The notes beneath the pieces were generated by a model that saw only the letters and a program-made list of their open reading frames with translations, ran no database searches and was not told the DNA's origin. Source: a virus. Taken from it: a stretch of DNA of 22,353 bases. Positions 1-7,800 of this stretch are shown in pieces. The position numbers and the translations under genes are program-made. Position 1 is the first letter of the stretch; each line of letters begins with the position of its first letter. The stretch is from the IMG/VR virus record IMGVR_UViG_3300026292_000038, positions 1-22,353 of that record; one strand, given 5' to 3'.

Positions 1-11
1 AAAACTTAAAT

Positions 12-56
12 CATTATAAAAAAACCCCCTATTTGTGAGGAATCCATTATAAAATA
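12..56 (+). promoter_or_regulatory. Promoter-like AT-rich upstream region of the first small ORF
   Basis: Two copies of CATTATAAA lie 33 bases apart (12-20 and 45-53). The second continues as TATAAAATA (48-56), 24 bases before the ATG at 81. This fits a -10 or late-promoter type element, but no clear -35 is visible. Apart from this, bases 1-80 hold no gene that I can see. Confidence 0.3.
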
Positions 57-80
57 CTGTGTAAGATTCAACACAATACA

Positions 81-248
81 ATGTCAGGAGATTTTTGGAG
101 TCACAACGACCAACAACCGCCTTGCGAGGCATCAAAAGCAATGGATGAGATTAAAGAATCTCGGTGGTATAATACAAGTTATATTATTGAACTAGAAAGT
201 TTGATGGTCAATCAAAGGTACAGGACTGGTAGCCCCATGCAAGAGTAG
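81..248 (+). CDS. Small hypothetical protein, 55 aa
   Basis: This is an ATG-to-TAG reading frame of 56 codons, starting MSGDFWSHND and ending TGSPMQE. I do not recognise the family. The product is polar, with no membrane segment or signal peptide; a single Cys sits near residue 15, after a Pro pair. It runs on the plus strand and converges on gp53, so it belongs to a different transcription unit from the gp48-gp53 pair. A promoter-like TATAAAATA lies 24 bases before the start. No strong Shine-Dalgarno is visible. The codons look ordinary for this phage, and small ORFs of this kind are common between T4-like structural blocks. Its short length leaves real doubt that it is translated. Confidence 0.5.
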   Translation: MSGDFWSHNDQQPPCEASKAMDEIKESRWYNTSYIIELESLMVNQRYRTGSPMQE

Positions 249-283
249 GGGGTCATATATTATTCGATCTTTGATTCCCAGGA

Positions 284-316
284 AACCGCAAAAAAAACTC
301 GGCATATTTTTTGGTT
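284..316. terminator. Possible weak bidirectional terminator in the convergent spacer
   Basis: AACC (284-287) with the A-run at 290-297 can pair with the T-run at 307-312 and GGTT (313-316), leaving a GC bulge and an 11-15 base loop. The hairpin is A/T-rich and weak, but it lies between the ends of two convergent genes and a second T-run follows on the plus strand at 324-328. Bases 249-326 hold nothing else I can support. Confidence 0.25.
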
Positions 317-326
317 AAAAGGGTTT

Positions 327-1217
327 TTAGTAACCTGAAGAAGATGAAGAACTACTACTGCTGCTACTGCTGGTACTTGTTGTACTTGTGGTAGCAGTTG
401 TTGTAGTTGGGGTAGTAGTATTACTTACAGTAGATGTAAATGCTACTGATGATGTTGTAGATGTTGTTTCTTCTCCAACCTTTATTATTGAACTACCTGG
501 TCCATTATCATAAGAAGTTACAGTTCCTAGTTCTACTTGATTACTTACACTAGCACTAATATAACCTCTAGTGTCTATGAATCTTTGTGCTACGCTTAAT
601 TCTGTCTTTTTATTATTCTGATCATCTAATTCTGCATGTGGTTCATATGCAACCAAATTGGAAAATTCGTCAGTAATCATATTTGTCAATTGTCCTGTAG
701 GAATTCTTATAAGTCTCTTCATATCGTTTAGATATGACTCATGCTCATAATTACTTACTGGATATATTGAGTCCTCTGTTGTCTTAGTTGTTCCGTCTGG
801 TAATACTGCTCTAAATGTGGAATTGACCTCTATACCCCTTTTAATGAAAACTATATCATTGTACAGTATTTCTTTAGTTTCGTAATGATGGATTTGATCG
901 GAATCTGTGTATTTCTCCTCGCAGTAGTTTTGAAGGTCATATTCGGATTTTGGCCATTGTTCGTATACGTCTGTAATGTTGTTTACAAGAAGTATTACCC
1001 AATCAAGTCCAGAACTGCCAAGTACTGCTAATGCAAGATCTGAAGGTTTAATCCCATCTGGGATAGATGAGGTTTCAAACAGAGTTGTGTATTTTTCAAG
1101 ATCATCTCTGATTTTGCATCTTCTGAAGATATTCTTAACAAGGCGATATTTGAAACTTTCATCATCTGTAAGACCTTCTCCAATATAGGTATTTGGTAAT
1201 TGTGAAAAATATGCCAT
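327..1217 (-). CDS. 53: Baseplate wedge subunit gp53, with serine/threonine-rich tail
   Basis: The N-terminal 100 residues match the T4 gp53 family: MAYFSQLPNT, then a segment on local residues and wedge spacing, then LDWVILLVNNITDVYEQWP (about 71-89), the hallmark of cyanophage gp53. In T4, gp53 joins the six wedges to the central hub during baseplate assembly. At 296 aa it is longer than T4 gp53 (about 196 aa). Much of the excess is a low-complexity C-terminus from about residue 250, rich in Thr and Ser and ending in 13 serines followed by Gly-Tyr. The serine run uses both TCN and AGY codons, so it is not a simple DNA repeat. The start codon lies 2 bases after the gp48 stop, so the two genes are probably translated from one minus-strand message. 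Confidence 0.88.
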   Translation of the reverse strand: MAYFSQLPNTYIGEGLTDDESFKYRLVKNIFRRCKIRDDLEKYTTLFETSSIPDGIKPSDLALAVLGSSGLDWVILLVNNITDVYEQWPKSEYDLQNYCEEKYTDSDQIHHYETKEILYNDIVFIKRGIEVNSTFRAVLPDGTTKTTEDSIYPVSNYEHESYLNDMKRLIRIPTGQLTNMITDEFSNLVAYEPHAELDDQNNKKTELSVAQRFIDTRGYISASVSNQVELGTVTSYDNGPGSSIIKVGEETTSTTSSVAFTSTVSNTTTPTTTTATTSTTSTSSSSSSSSSSSSGY

Positions 1218-1219
1218 AT

Positions 1220-2308
1220 CTAGTAACCTTGTTGAATATCTTCGGTTGTGAGTAGTTTAGTCTCTGTAAATTGTACGTTTAATACCAATGCTGGTACATT
1301 TAGTAGTGAATTACCACCTGCTCTTTTTAAAGCATTATATTGGTTATCGGGAGTATAGTTTACTGTAACGTTTGTGCATACTGAAGGATGAATTTTAAAA
1401 TGTAGGTTAGCATCTAAATCACCACCACTTGTCACTAGAGCTCCTTGAGAGTCAAAACGACAGAATTGTATATCAAATTTTCTTGGAACTTGGAAATATC
1501 TCTGACTTTCAGCAGTTGTCATTAATTGTTTCTTTCCTGTCCAAGGATCATCATCGCTGTTATCCCATCCAAATAGATCTTTCAATGCTTTGATTGTTTC
1601 ATCAAATGGTTCGTATTTTGCTCCTTTTTTACCAATTTGGGATTTCTTTTTTCGTACTTTTCTTGCTAATTTACCAGATTCAAATGTTGGGTGAGAACCC
1701 ATTTTAAACCATTGACAAATTGACCATATATTCTCTGCTTCTGTAGGGTTTCTAGCAAGCATTTTAAAACTGAAATTATGATTACGGAAACTCATGTTAT
1801 TGAAGACCTGTTCCGTATAGGGGTTAAATATTCTCCCCTTTGTCATTTGCTCTAAACTGTTAATATCAACACTACCTTGTAATCCTAAAAATCCACTAAT
1901 ACTGTTTGCTGCTTGTACCATTGCACTTGCACCAAATTCAGGATTTGCTGCTTTTGCAGCCATTTGGATTGTTTCTGCTAATTTATCAAAATTTATTTCA
2001 CCTTCTACATTTGCTGCTGCGTTAGCAAGAGCAATACCACCAACTCCGAGATCTACTGTTCTATAGTTTGATTGATATGTTGTTGATAATGCTGGTGGCA
2101 TATTGATGTATACCGTATCATTATCATATACCTTATCTGCTTCAACTGCACCTATATTTCCACCATAAAATGCTTCATTACTGTCTTTGAATGACATTTG
2201 GAAGCTTTTAAACCTAACCCAGTCAATTGCGTAGGTAGCACCATCAGCATCTCTATGACGATCACCATGAGATACAGGAGCTCGGTATGGGTATCTAAAA
2301 ATTGACAA
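1220..2308 (-). CDS. 48: Baseplate tail-tube cap protein gp48 (TTG start)
   Basis: At 362 aa it is almost the length of T4 gp48 (about 364 aa), and the sequence is typical of the cyanophage form: an N-terminal FRYPYRAP segment, Ala-rich helices at about 95-150, and a tube-like beta region with FNNMSFRNHNFSFKMLARNP near 190-210. In T4, gp48 sits on the hub and nucleates the tail tube together with gp54. The first codon is TTG at 2308-2306; the next Met is at residue 38 within conserved-looking sequence, so TTG is the likely start. An AGG is present about 9 bases upstream. The gene diverges from gp4, across a 38-base gap with promoter-like motifs. Its C-terminus ends in Gly-Tyr, as does that of gp53. 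Confidence 0.88.
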   Translation of the reverse strand: MSIFRYPYRAPVSHGDRHRDADGATYAIDWVRFKSFQMSFKDSNEAFYGGNIGAVEADKVYDNDTVYINMPPALSTTYQSNYRTVDLGVGGIALANAAANVEGEINFDKLAETIQMAAKAANPEFGASAMVQAANSISGFLGLQGSVDINSLEQMTKGRIFNPYTEQVFNNMSFRNHNFSFKMLARNPTEAENIWSICQWFKMGSHPTFESGKLARKVRKKKSQIGKKGAKYEPFDETIKALKDLFGWDNSDDDPWTGKKQLMTTAESQRYFQVPRKFDIQFCRFDSQGALVTSGGDLDANLHFKIHPSVCTNVTVNYTPDNQYNALKRAGGNSLLNVPALVLNVQFTETKLLTTEDIQQGY

Positions 2309-2316
2309 CTTAACTA

Positions 2317-2324
2317 CCTAAATA
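2317..2324 (+). promoter_or_regulatory. Late-promoter-like motif for gp4-gp54
   Basis: CCTAAATA lies 22 bases before the ATG of gp4. It sits with the opposing motif in the only divergent intergenic gap of the window, forming a back-to-back late promoter pair. Confidence 0.5.
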
Positions 2325-2337
2325 TTAACGTGACCTG

Positions 2338-2349
2338 TATTTATTTATG
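2338..2349 (-). promoter_or_regulatory. Late-promoter-like motif for gp48-gp53
   Basis: On the minus strand this reads CATAAATAAATA, which contains the T4-type late core ATAAATA. It lies about 30 bases before the TTG of gp48, the same distance range seen for the plus-strand motifs in this window. It overlaps the first codon of gp4 on the other strand. Confidence 0.55.
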
Positions 2350-2769
2350 CGTTATAAGCGAGGAAAGTACTTTCCTAAAAAACCTAATAAGTATAAAGGT
2401 GATTATCGTAATATAGTCTATAGGTCAGGGTGGGAACTTAAGTTCATGAAATTCTGTGATTATAATTCTTCTATTACTGAATGGGGTAGTGAAGAAATTA
2501 TTATTCCTTATATTTCACCTGTTGATGGTAAACGTCATAGATACTTTCCAGATTTCTATGTTAAATCTAAGGGTAAAAAGTATATAGTAGAGGTTAAACC
2601 ATTAAGACAGACTAAAGAACCAAAAACGCAGAAAAAGGTTACTAAAAAGTATATTAATGAAGTTGTCACTTGGAGTGTCAACAATGCAAAGTGGAAAGCA
2701 GCAACCGAGTTTTGCAAAGATTATAATATGGAGTTTATGATCATTACAGAAAAGGAGCTTAGAGTATAA
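2347..2769 (+). CDS. 4: Head completion protein gp4 (PD-(D/E)XK nuclease fold)
   Basis: The 140-aa protein carries a TnsA/PD-(D/E)XK-type core: WE at 29-30, RYFPDF with Asp69, then YIVEVKP with Glu82 and Lys84. This matches the T4 gp4 (gp50/65) family, about 150 aa in T4, which completes the filled head before tail joining and has been linked to processing DNA ends. The N-terminus is strongly basic (KRGKYFPKKPNKYKG), consistent with DNA binding. The stop codon overlaps the start of gp54 (TAATG), so the two are probably coupled. It is the first plus-strand gene after the divergent gap, with a CCTAAATA motif 22 bases upstream and no clear ribosome-binding site. Confidence 0.88.
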   Translation: MRYKRGKYFPKKPNKYKGDYRNIVYRSGWELKFMKFCDYNSSITEWGSEEIIIPYISPVDGKRHRYFPDFYVKSKGKKYIVEVKPLRQTKEPKTQKKVTKKYINEVVTWSVNNAKWKAATEFCKDYNMEFMIITEKELRV

Positions 2770-3686
2770 TGCCTTGGCGTTCAGACATACCACATAAACA
2801 GCAAGCTAGATCTGGGTATCCAAGTTTGCAAGAGATGATGGCATTTTCCTTAAAGGATAAGGACTATTCTCCAGCTTCGACTAATTTATTCACAATACAC
2901 ATTGTAACACCAGCGTTAATGAAAAACTGGCAAGCAAGAGATGGGATTGGTGGTCATATAATATCAGATACTATTGGATATACAGATTCAACATTTATGC
3001 CTGATGCAGGTGGTAAAGGTGGACTATTAGGTAAATGTTTAAATTTTTATTGTCAAACTATCAGTATACCAAGTAAACAGGTTACAACTGGTTCACTTGT
3101 TAATATAGGTACTGCAACTAAGTATGCTACAGGATCTGCTTTCAGTCAAATTTCTGCAACCTTTATTGCACCTAAATCTCAACATAGTAGAAATTTCTTT
3201 GAAAGATGGATACAATTGATGGCTCCTGATGCTAATCAATATAGTGATTATTATGATTATTATAATGCTCCTAGAATGATGATTTTTAAATGGGAGAAAG
3301 GTGGACAACGTGAAGAACCTTATACATTTGAAACTAGAAATCAAAATGCAAAGATAGAAGGGTGGAATCCTAATGATAGACATCCACAGAAAGCATTTAA
3401 TTATAAGTTAACTGCTAGTTGGGAGATGCAACAAGCATTTCCTTATAATCTAGGATCTACTCAGTTAAATAACCAAGCAGCACGTGCTATGACGTTTACA
3501 GTAGGATTCTTCTTTGAGCGTTATAGATTCTATACAGCATCTCAATTCGATGAACCTGGTGTAAGAACACAAATCTCTATTCCTGGAATGGGATCACGAG
3601 ATGATGATTATTATGATCCTCTCGTTGATGCTCAACAGATATTTGGTTCTGTAGACGCAACACAGAAATCCCTCGGAATATGGTAA
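2769..3686 (+). CDS. 54: Baseplate tail-tube initiator gp54
   Basis: The protein is 305 aa, close to T4 gp54 (about 320 aa), and looks like a tube-fold protein: short beta segments around LFTIHIVTPALM (41-52), CQTISIPSKQV (95-105), then RNFFERWIQLM (140-150), a common motif of T4-type tube and tube-initiator proteins. gp54 sits at the top of the baseplate, where tail-tube polymerisation begins. The start overlaps the gp4 stop by one base. AGGAG is at 2753-2757, 11 bases before the ATG. A tyrosine/aspartate-rich stretch (SDYYDYYN, near 158-165) and DDDYYDP (about 277-283) are notable. The likely partner gp48 is nearby on the other strand. Confidence 0.85.
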   Translation: MPWRSDIPHKQQARSGYPSLQEMMAFSLKDKDYSPASTNLFTIHIVTPALMKNWQARDGIGGHIISDTIGYTDSTFMPDAGGKGGLLGKCLNFYCQTISIPSKQVTTGSLVNIGTATKYATGSAFSQISATFIAPKSQHSRNFFERWIQLMAPDANQYSDYYDYYNAPRMMIFKWEKGGQREEPYTFETRNQNAKIEGWNPNDRHPQKAFNYKLTASWEMQQAFPYNLGSTQLNNQAARAMTFTVGFFFERYRFYTASQFDEPGVRTQISIPGMGSRDDDYYDPLVDAQQIFGSVDATQKSLGIW

Positions 3687-3687
3687 A

Positions 3688-3915
3688 ATGAAACAACCAC
3701 TACATAGATTACCACTCGATGAGTGGTTTGACGATGTACCTCATCCCTACGATAATTGGCCTATGTCAAAAGACGAACCCTTAGATCTTGCACCAAGTTC
3801 TGTAGAACCTCAAGATGAAGAAAAAGAAGAAACACCACACGAAACTGCTTATCGTTTAGCAGTTCAAAAACATAGTCCTTGGACTGGTGGAGGTTCCGAG
3901 AACTTCCATAAATAA
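3688..3915 (+). CDS. Hypothetical acidic protein, 75 aa
   Basis: I do not recognise this family. The product is rich in Pro, Asp and Glu, with tryptophans at 13, 24 and 65, an acidic centre (PQDEEKEE, about 41-48) and a C-terminal SPWTGGG segment. It has no membrane segment and looks largely disordered, perhaps a short adaptor or chaperone-like peptide. The ATG is one base after the gp54 stop, so translation probably depends on gp54. Its last codons and stop form the CATAAATA motif that precedes gp26. Its place between two baseplate genes suggests a role in tail assembly, but that rests on context only. Confidence 0.65.
   Translation: MKQPLHRLPLDEWFDDVPHPYDNWPMSKDEPLDLAPSSVEPQDEEKEETPHETAYRLAVQKHSPWTGGGSENFHK
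3907..3914 (+). promoter_or_regulatory. Late-promoter-like motif before gp26
   Basis: CATAAATA overlaps the final His-Lys codons and TAA stop of the preceding ORF and lies 21 bases before the gp26 ATG. This is the same arrangement as at 7929, 12237, 12946, 16389 and 19433. Confidence 0.55.
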
Positions 3916-3935
3916 TTTTATGAATTGAATTTACA

Positions 3936-4646
3936 ATGCCATTACCTACATTAACTGTACCTAAGTACAAACTGAAACTGCCTTCTGATGGCAGAACTGT
4001 CAATTTTAGACCTTTTCTTGTAAAAGAAGAGAAATTGCTACTTTTAGCAACTGAGACAGGTAGTCAAGCAGATATTGTTACTGCTATTAAAAGTATCATT
4101 ACTGAATGTACTGATATTCATGATATTGATGATCTTCCAACTTTCGATATTGAATATGTCTTTCTTCAAATCCGTACCAAATCTGTTGGTGAGGCTGTTG
4201 AAGTTAATGTGACATGCCCTGATGATGGAGAAACGGAAGTAGCTGTTAAAATACCTTTGAATGAAATCAAAGTCAAAAAAGACAAGAAGCATAAGAAGGA
4301 TATTAAATTGGGTGAAGATATTATCTTAACTATGGGTTATCCTAGTTTAGATACATTTGTTCAAATGAATTTTCAAGATGAAGAACCTACTGTAGATTCT
4401 GTTTTTGAAATGGCAGCAGGATGCGTAAAGCAAATTGCTGATGCTGAACAAGTATATGATGCATTGGATACTCCTAAAGAAGAGATGATGGAATTCTTTG
4501 AGCAGTTGAGTAGTAAGCAGTTTCAAGAAGTTCAAAATTTCTTTGATACTATGCCTAAACTATCTCATACTGTTAAGGTTACTAATCCTAAAACTAAAGT
4601 TGTAAGTGACATAGTTCTAGATGGATTAGCATCTTTTTTCGGATAG
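3936..4646 (+). CDS. 26: Baseplate hub subunit gp26
   Basis: The 236-aa protein fits the T4 gp26 / T4_baseplate family (T4 gp26 is about 208 aa). Supporting segments are the opening PLPTLTVPKYKLKLPS, VNFRPFLVKEEKLLLLA (23-39), a cysteine-containing beta region with TCPDDGE (about 88-94), a lysine-rich patch (KVKKDKKHKKD, about 112-122) and the C-terminal helix EFFEQLSSKQFQEVQNFFDTMP. This family is a small hub component and is thought to help hub assembly. The last codons before TAG are TCT TTT TTC GGA. They contain a slippery T TTT TTC heptamer that would shift ribosomes to the -1 frame and add 65 residues (see 4640-4837). Confidence 0.85.
   Translation: MPLPTLTVPKYKLKLPSDGRTVNFRPFLVKEEKLLLLATETGSQADIVTAIKSIITECTDIHDIDDLPTFDIEYVFLQIRTKSVGEAVEVNVTCPDDGETEVAVKIPLNEIKVKKDKKHKKDIKLGEDIILTMGYPSLDTFVQMNFQDEEPTVDSVFEMAAGCVKQIADAEQVYDALDTPKEEMMEFFEQLSSKQFQEVQNFFDTMPKLSHTVKVTNPKTKVVSDIVLDGLASFFG
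4634..4640 (+). promoter_or_regulatory. Predicted -1 programmed frameshift site (T TTT TTC)
   Basis: The heptamer T TTT TTC is in the X XXY YYZ phase of the gp26 frame, two codons before the TAG stop at 4644-4646. Tandem slippage leads into an open -1 frame that runs to 4837 and has no ATG, GTG or TTG until 4697. A small hairpin, CTTC-TAT-GAAG, lies at 4672-4682. It is too weak to count as strong support. Confidence 0.6.
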
Positions 4647-4837
4647 CTCTACTCCATCAAAATTTACAAACCTTCTATGAAGTTAATTTTGCACTTATGC
4701 ACCATCATAAGTGGCCATGTGATTATATTGATAACTTGATTCCCTTTGAAAAAGAGATCTATATGAATCTCTTAATGAATTATCTTAAAGAAGAGAACAG
4801 GCGAATGGAGGAGAGCCAGAGGCAACAACAAAAGTAG
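4640..4837 (+). CDS. gp26 -1 frame extension; tail-assembly-chaperone-like segment, gp51 candidate
   Basis: This frame is -1 relative to gp26. It reads RIALLHQNLQTFYEVNFALM, then HHHKWPCDYIDNLIPFEKEI, then a helical acidic/basic tail ending RRMEESQRQQQK and TAG. The pattern of a helix, His-x-x-x-W, a short Asp/Tyr segment, Leu-Ile-Pro and a second helix resembles the short C-terminal domains of phage tail assembly chaperones, such as the T domain of lambda gpGT, and the small hub-assembly proteins annotated as gp51 next to gp26 in T4-like phages. No usual start codon occurs before ATG 4697, which lies inside the conserved-looking part. I therefore infer expression as a 300-aa gp26 fusion. Independent initiation at 4697 (46 aa) is the alternative. 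The stop is 12 bases before the next gene. Confidence 0.62.
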   Translation, partial: RIALLHQNLQTFYEVNFALMHHHKWPCDYIDNLIPFEKEIYMNLLMNYLKEENRRMEESQRQQQK

Positions 4838-4849
4838 CATTAACCAATA

Positions 4850-7800
4850 GTGGCGAATAAGTTTACACATAAGTTTGTAAATGCTGGAGTAAAGGGCAAA
4901 ATTACACCAGCACTTTTTGCTGCAAGGAAATCTATTACTGCTACTAATAGGATAGGTAATACAATAGCTAGTATTGGTAATGTTGTATGGGATATGAGGC
5001 AAATTGCTGTCAAATCGGCAGCAAATAAAGTACTAGCAGAACAGGCACGAAGAAGAGCAGAACAAAGAGAAAGAGACCAAGAAGCTGAAGAAGCAGCAGA
5101 ACTGGATAAATCGTTACAATCGAAAAAGGCACAGAAACCATCCTCTAAGCAAAAGAGTATTGCAGAAAAGCATTTTGGGTGGTTGAATGGGTTTCTTAGA
5201 CCTCTAGTAGAATTTTTTGGTTGGTTAATTAAGATTACTGTTATTCAGAATATTCTTAATTGGCTGCAAGATCCAGAGAATACGGGTAAGTTAAAGACAT
5301 TTTTAAAGAAGTTTACTTTTGTTGTAAAGAAGTTATATGCATTTACATCTTGGATTGTAAAAGATAATATTCTTGATGGACTTGCAGATCTGTTCGGAGC
5401 TGGGGGTAAAGACGGTAAGGATTCATTCTGGGATAGAGTAAGAGGATTAGGTAAGCTCATGTTTGGGCTTACCATGATGCGATGGTTGCTCAATCCATTT
5501 GCAGCAGTAACTGATATTGTAGGGTTACTTGACTTTATAATGAATTGGCGATTGCCGAAGTTAAGGATAAAAGGATTACAGAGACTTTGGGGTAGACGGA
5601 TAAAGAAAGGGTTTAATAGGATTCGAGACAGTAAACGTCTGAGAAAGATGGTTCAAACCATCAAGAAGTTTGGCAGACCCATAATGAAACCGATTAGGTT
5701 CATTGGGAAGCAGTTTCAGAATTTTAGGAAGGGTTTTAAGGGTGTAACAAAAACAGCAGATATTGCTAAGACGACTAATACGTTATTTCCTCATATAGCA
5801 ACTGGTGCTAAGAAGGGTGGAAAGGCGTTTGAGGCTGGAAAACAAGTTAAACAAACCCTTAAAAATTTCTTTGGAAAGGGTAGCAAGTTTGGTAATCTAT
5901 TAAAGAAATTAGATTTTAGGAATTTCCGTGTTCCTAAACCGATGAAGGAAAACGCCTTCGGTAAATGGATGAATAATCGTTGGAAGAAAACGATGGGTGG
6001 ATTGAGGGATGGTGCAAGTAAAATCAGTAAGTGGGGTAGTAATGGATGGGATTACTTATCCAAACTTCCTAAAAAAGCCACGGAGGCAGTTTCTAATAGG
6101 TTCCTTAAACCTATATGGGATAAGATAAAACCTGTTAAGAAATATGCTGATGATTTAATTAAACCGTTTAATAAAGCGGTTAAAAAATCTCCTATTGGTA
6201 AACTTGTTAGAGGTGCAGGAGCAAAGAAAGTAGGTGCTTCAAGATTAAAGGATATACCTCTTTTAGGTTCTATTGTCAATTTTTACTTTGCTGTTGATTC
6301 TTTTAAGAATGGTGATACTGTTGGTGGTGTATTAGAATCTCTTGCTGGTGCAGCAGAATTAGCTGGTTACATGGTACCAGGTGCTCAACCATTATTGATT
6401 GCTGGTGGTGTACTAGATCTATACTTACTTTCTAGGATTCTTCCTGGTGGTATAGGTGAATCTATAATGGAATGGGAGAGAACCAAGGCGGTTCCTGGTA
6501 TGGCTGGAATGTTTGATAGTGCTCTTTCAGGTACTAAGAGTACTATTCAGGGTGCTAAAGCACAGATAGGTAAAGCATTTTCTGGTATTAATAAATGGAT
6601 TGGTGCTGAGAAAGAAGCGGATAAAGCAAAACATTTAACAGAAAATCAAAAAGGTGATGGATCTAGTGTAGAAAAAGGTAAGGAAACAGACGATAAGACA
6701 ACGACGACTAAAAAGAAAAGTGGTGGTTTTTGGTCATGGTTAACTGGTGGAAACAAGAATAAACAATCTGGTTCTTATACTGAAGCACATGGTACTTCTG
6801 AATATGGAGATCATGATGATTCTGCTGGTGCAATAGAAAGAGAAGAACATGAATGGGGACCAGATGGTCAACCTAGTGGTGGTAAAAAGAAACCTTGGTG
6901 GAAGTTATGGGAGAAAGGTGGTTATCCAGTTAAAGGTGCAGGTGGATCATTCGGAATAGGAGGATTTTTTAAAGGTATTGGAAAGGCAGTTGGTGGGATA
7001 GGTAAAGCAATTGGTGGTATAGTTAGTGGTATTGGTGGTGCTATTGGTGGCATCATTAATACAGTAAAGGATGTTTTAGGTGGTCCATTAGGACAAATCT
7101 TGATGATGGCATTACCAGTAATGTTCCCTGCTGTTGCTTGGTTAGGACCAGTATTGAAAGGTATTAATGCTGTTATGGCATTGGCAAGTGGTGACCCATT
7201 AGGGGCCATAATATCTCTGTCTGGTGCATTTAGCAGTATTAATACTGTTAACGCCATAGCTATGCCTAAATGGATGCAATCCATGAGGTTCAGTAAGTTT
7301 GGTAACTTTATGGCAAACTTGAATGGACCAGGTGGATTCTTGAGTAGCAAGATGGGTAAGATTGGTGTAGGGATACTCTCTGGTAACTATGGTGCTGCAT
7401 TTAATGCTGCTATTGATGGTACATCTTTAGGTGCTAGTTTGGCTAACCTTGGTAATAAAGTTGATGAACTAGGACTCGGAGGTGTCCTTGGAGCCATACC
7501 AGGATTAGGACCAACCTTACAGAATATGGGTCTTGGTGATGTTGTTGGAATTTCAAGTCTATTAACAGGTGATTTCTCTGCTGCTGGTTTCATTACTGGT
7601 ATGGCAGAAAAGCATGGTTATGGTGGACTTGTTAAGGCAGCTCTTGGTATGGTCGGAGGTAACTTTGAACAGGGTATGATAGATCTTGCTAGTGAAATGG
7701 GTGTAAGTCCTGAAATGTTTGGTGTCATTGACACATTACAAATGTTAAGGGAGGGTGGCGAATCAGAGAAGCAAAAAATTATGCAGGAGATTGGAAGTAT

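Noticed and set aside
233-252. CCCC/GGGG stem at the end of the first small ORF
   Set aside because: There are only four base pairs around a 12-base loop, with no supporting flanks or U-run.
1-326. tRNA or small RNA gene in the left-hand spacer
   Set aside because: I could not fold a cloverleaf or find a T-loop GTTCRA-type motif in a suitable context.
340-440. Trinucleotide-like repeat in the gp53 3' end as a CRISPR or microsatellite
   Set aside because: The units are not regular; mixed Ser and Thr codons explain the pattern.
4697-4837. Independent 46-aa gene starting at ATG 4697
   Set aside because: There is no ribosome-binding site, and the ATG is inside the conserved-looking segment; the frameshift reading explains the sequence better, though it remains the main alternative.
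6922-7350. 142-codon minus-strand open frame inside the first tape-measure-like gene
   Set aside because: It is the proline-rich antisense shadow of a glycine-rich coding stretch, with no start signal or recognisable domain.
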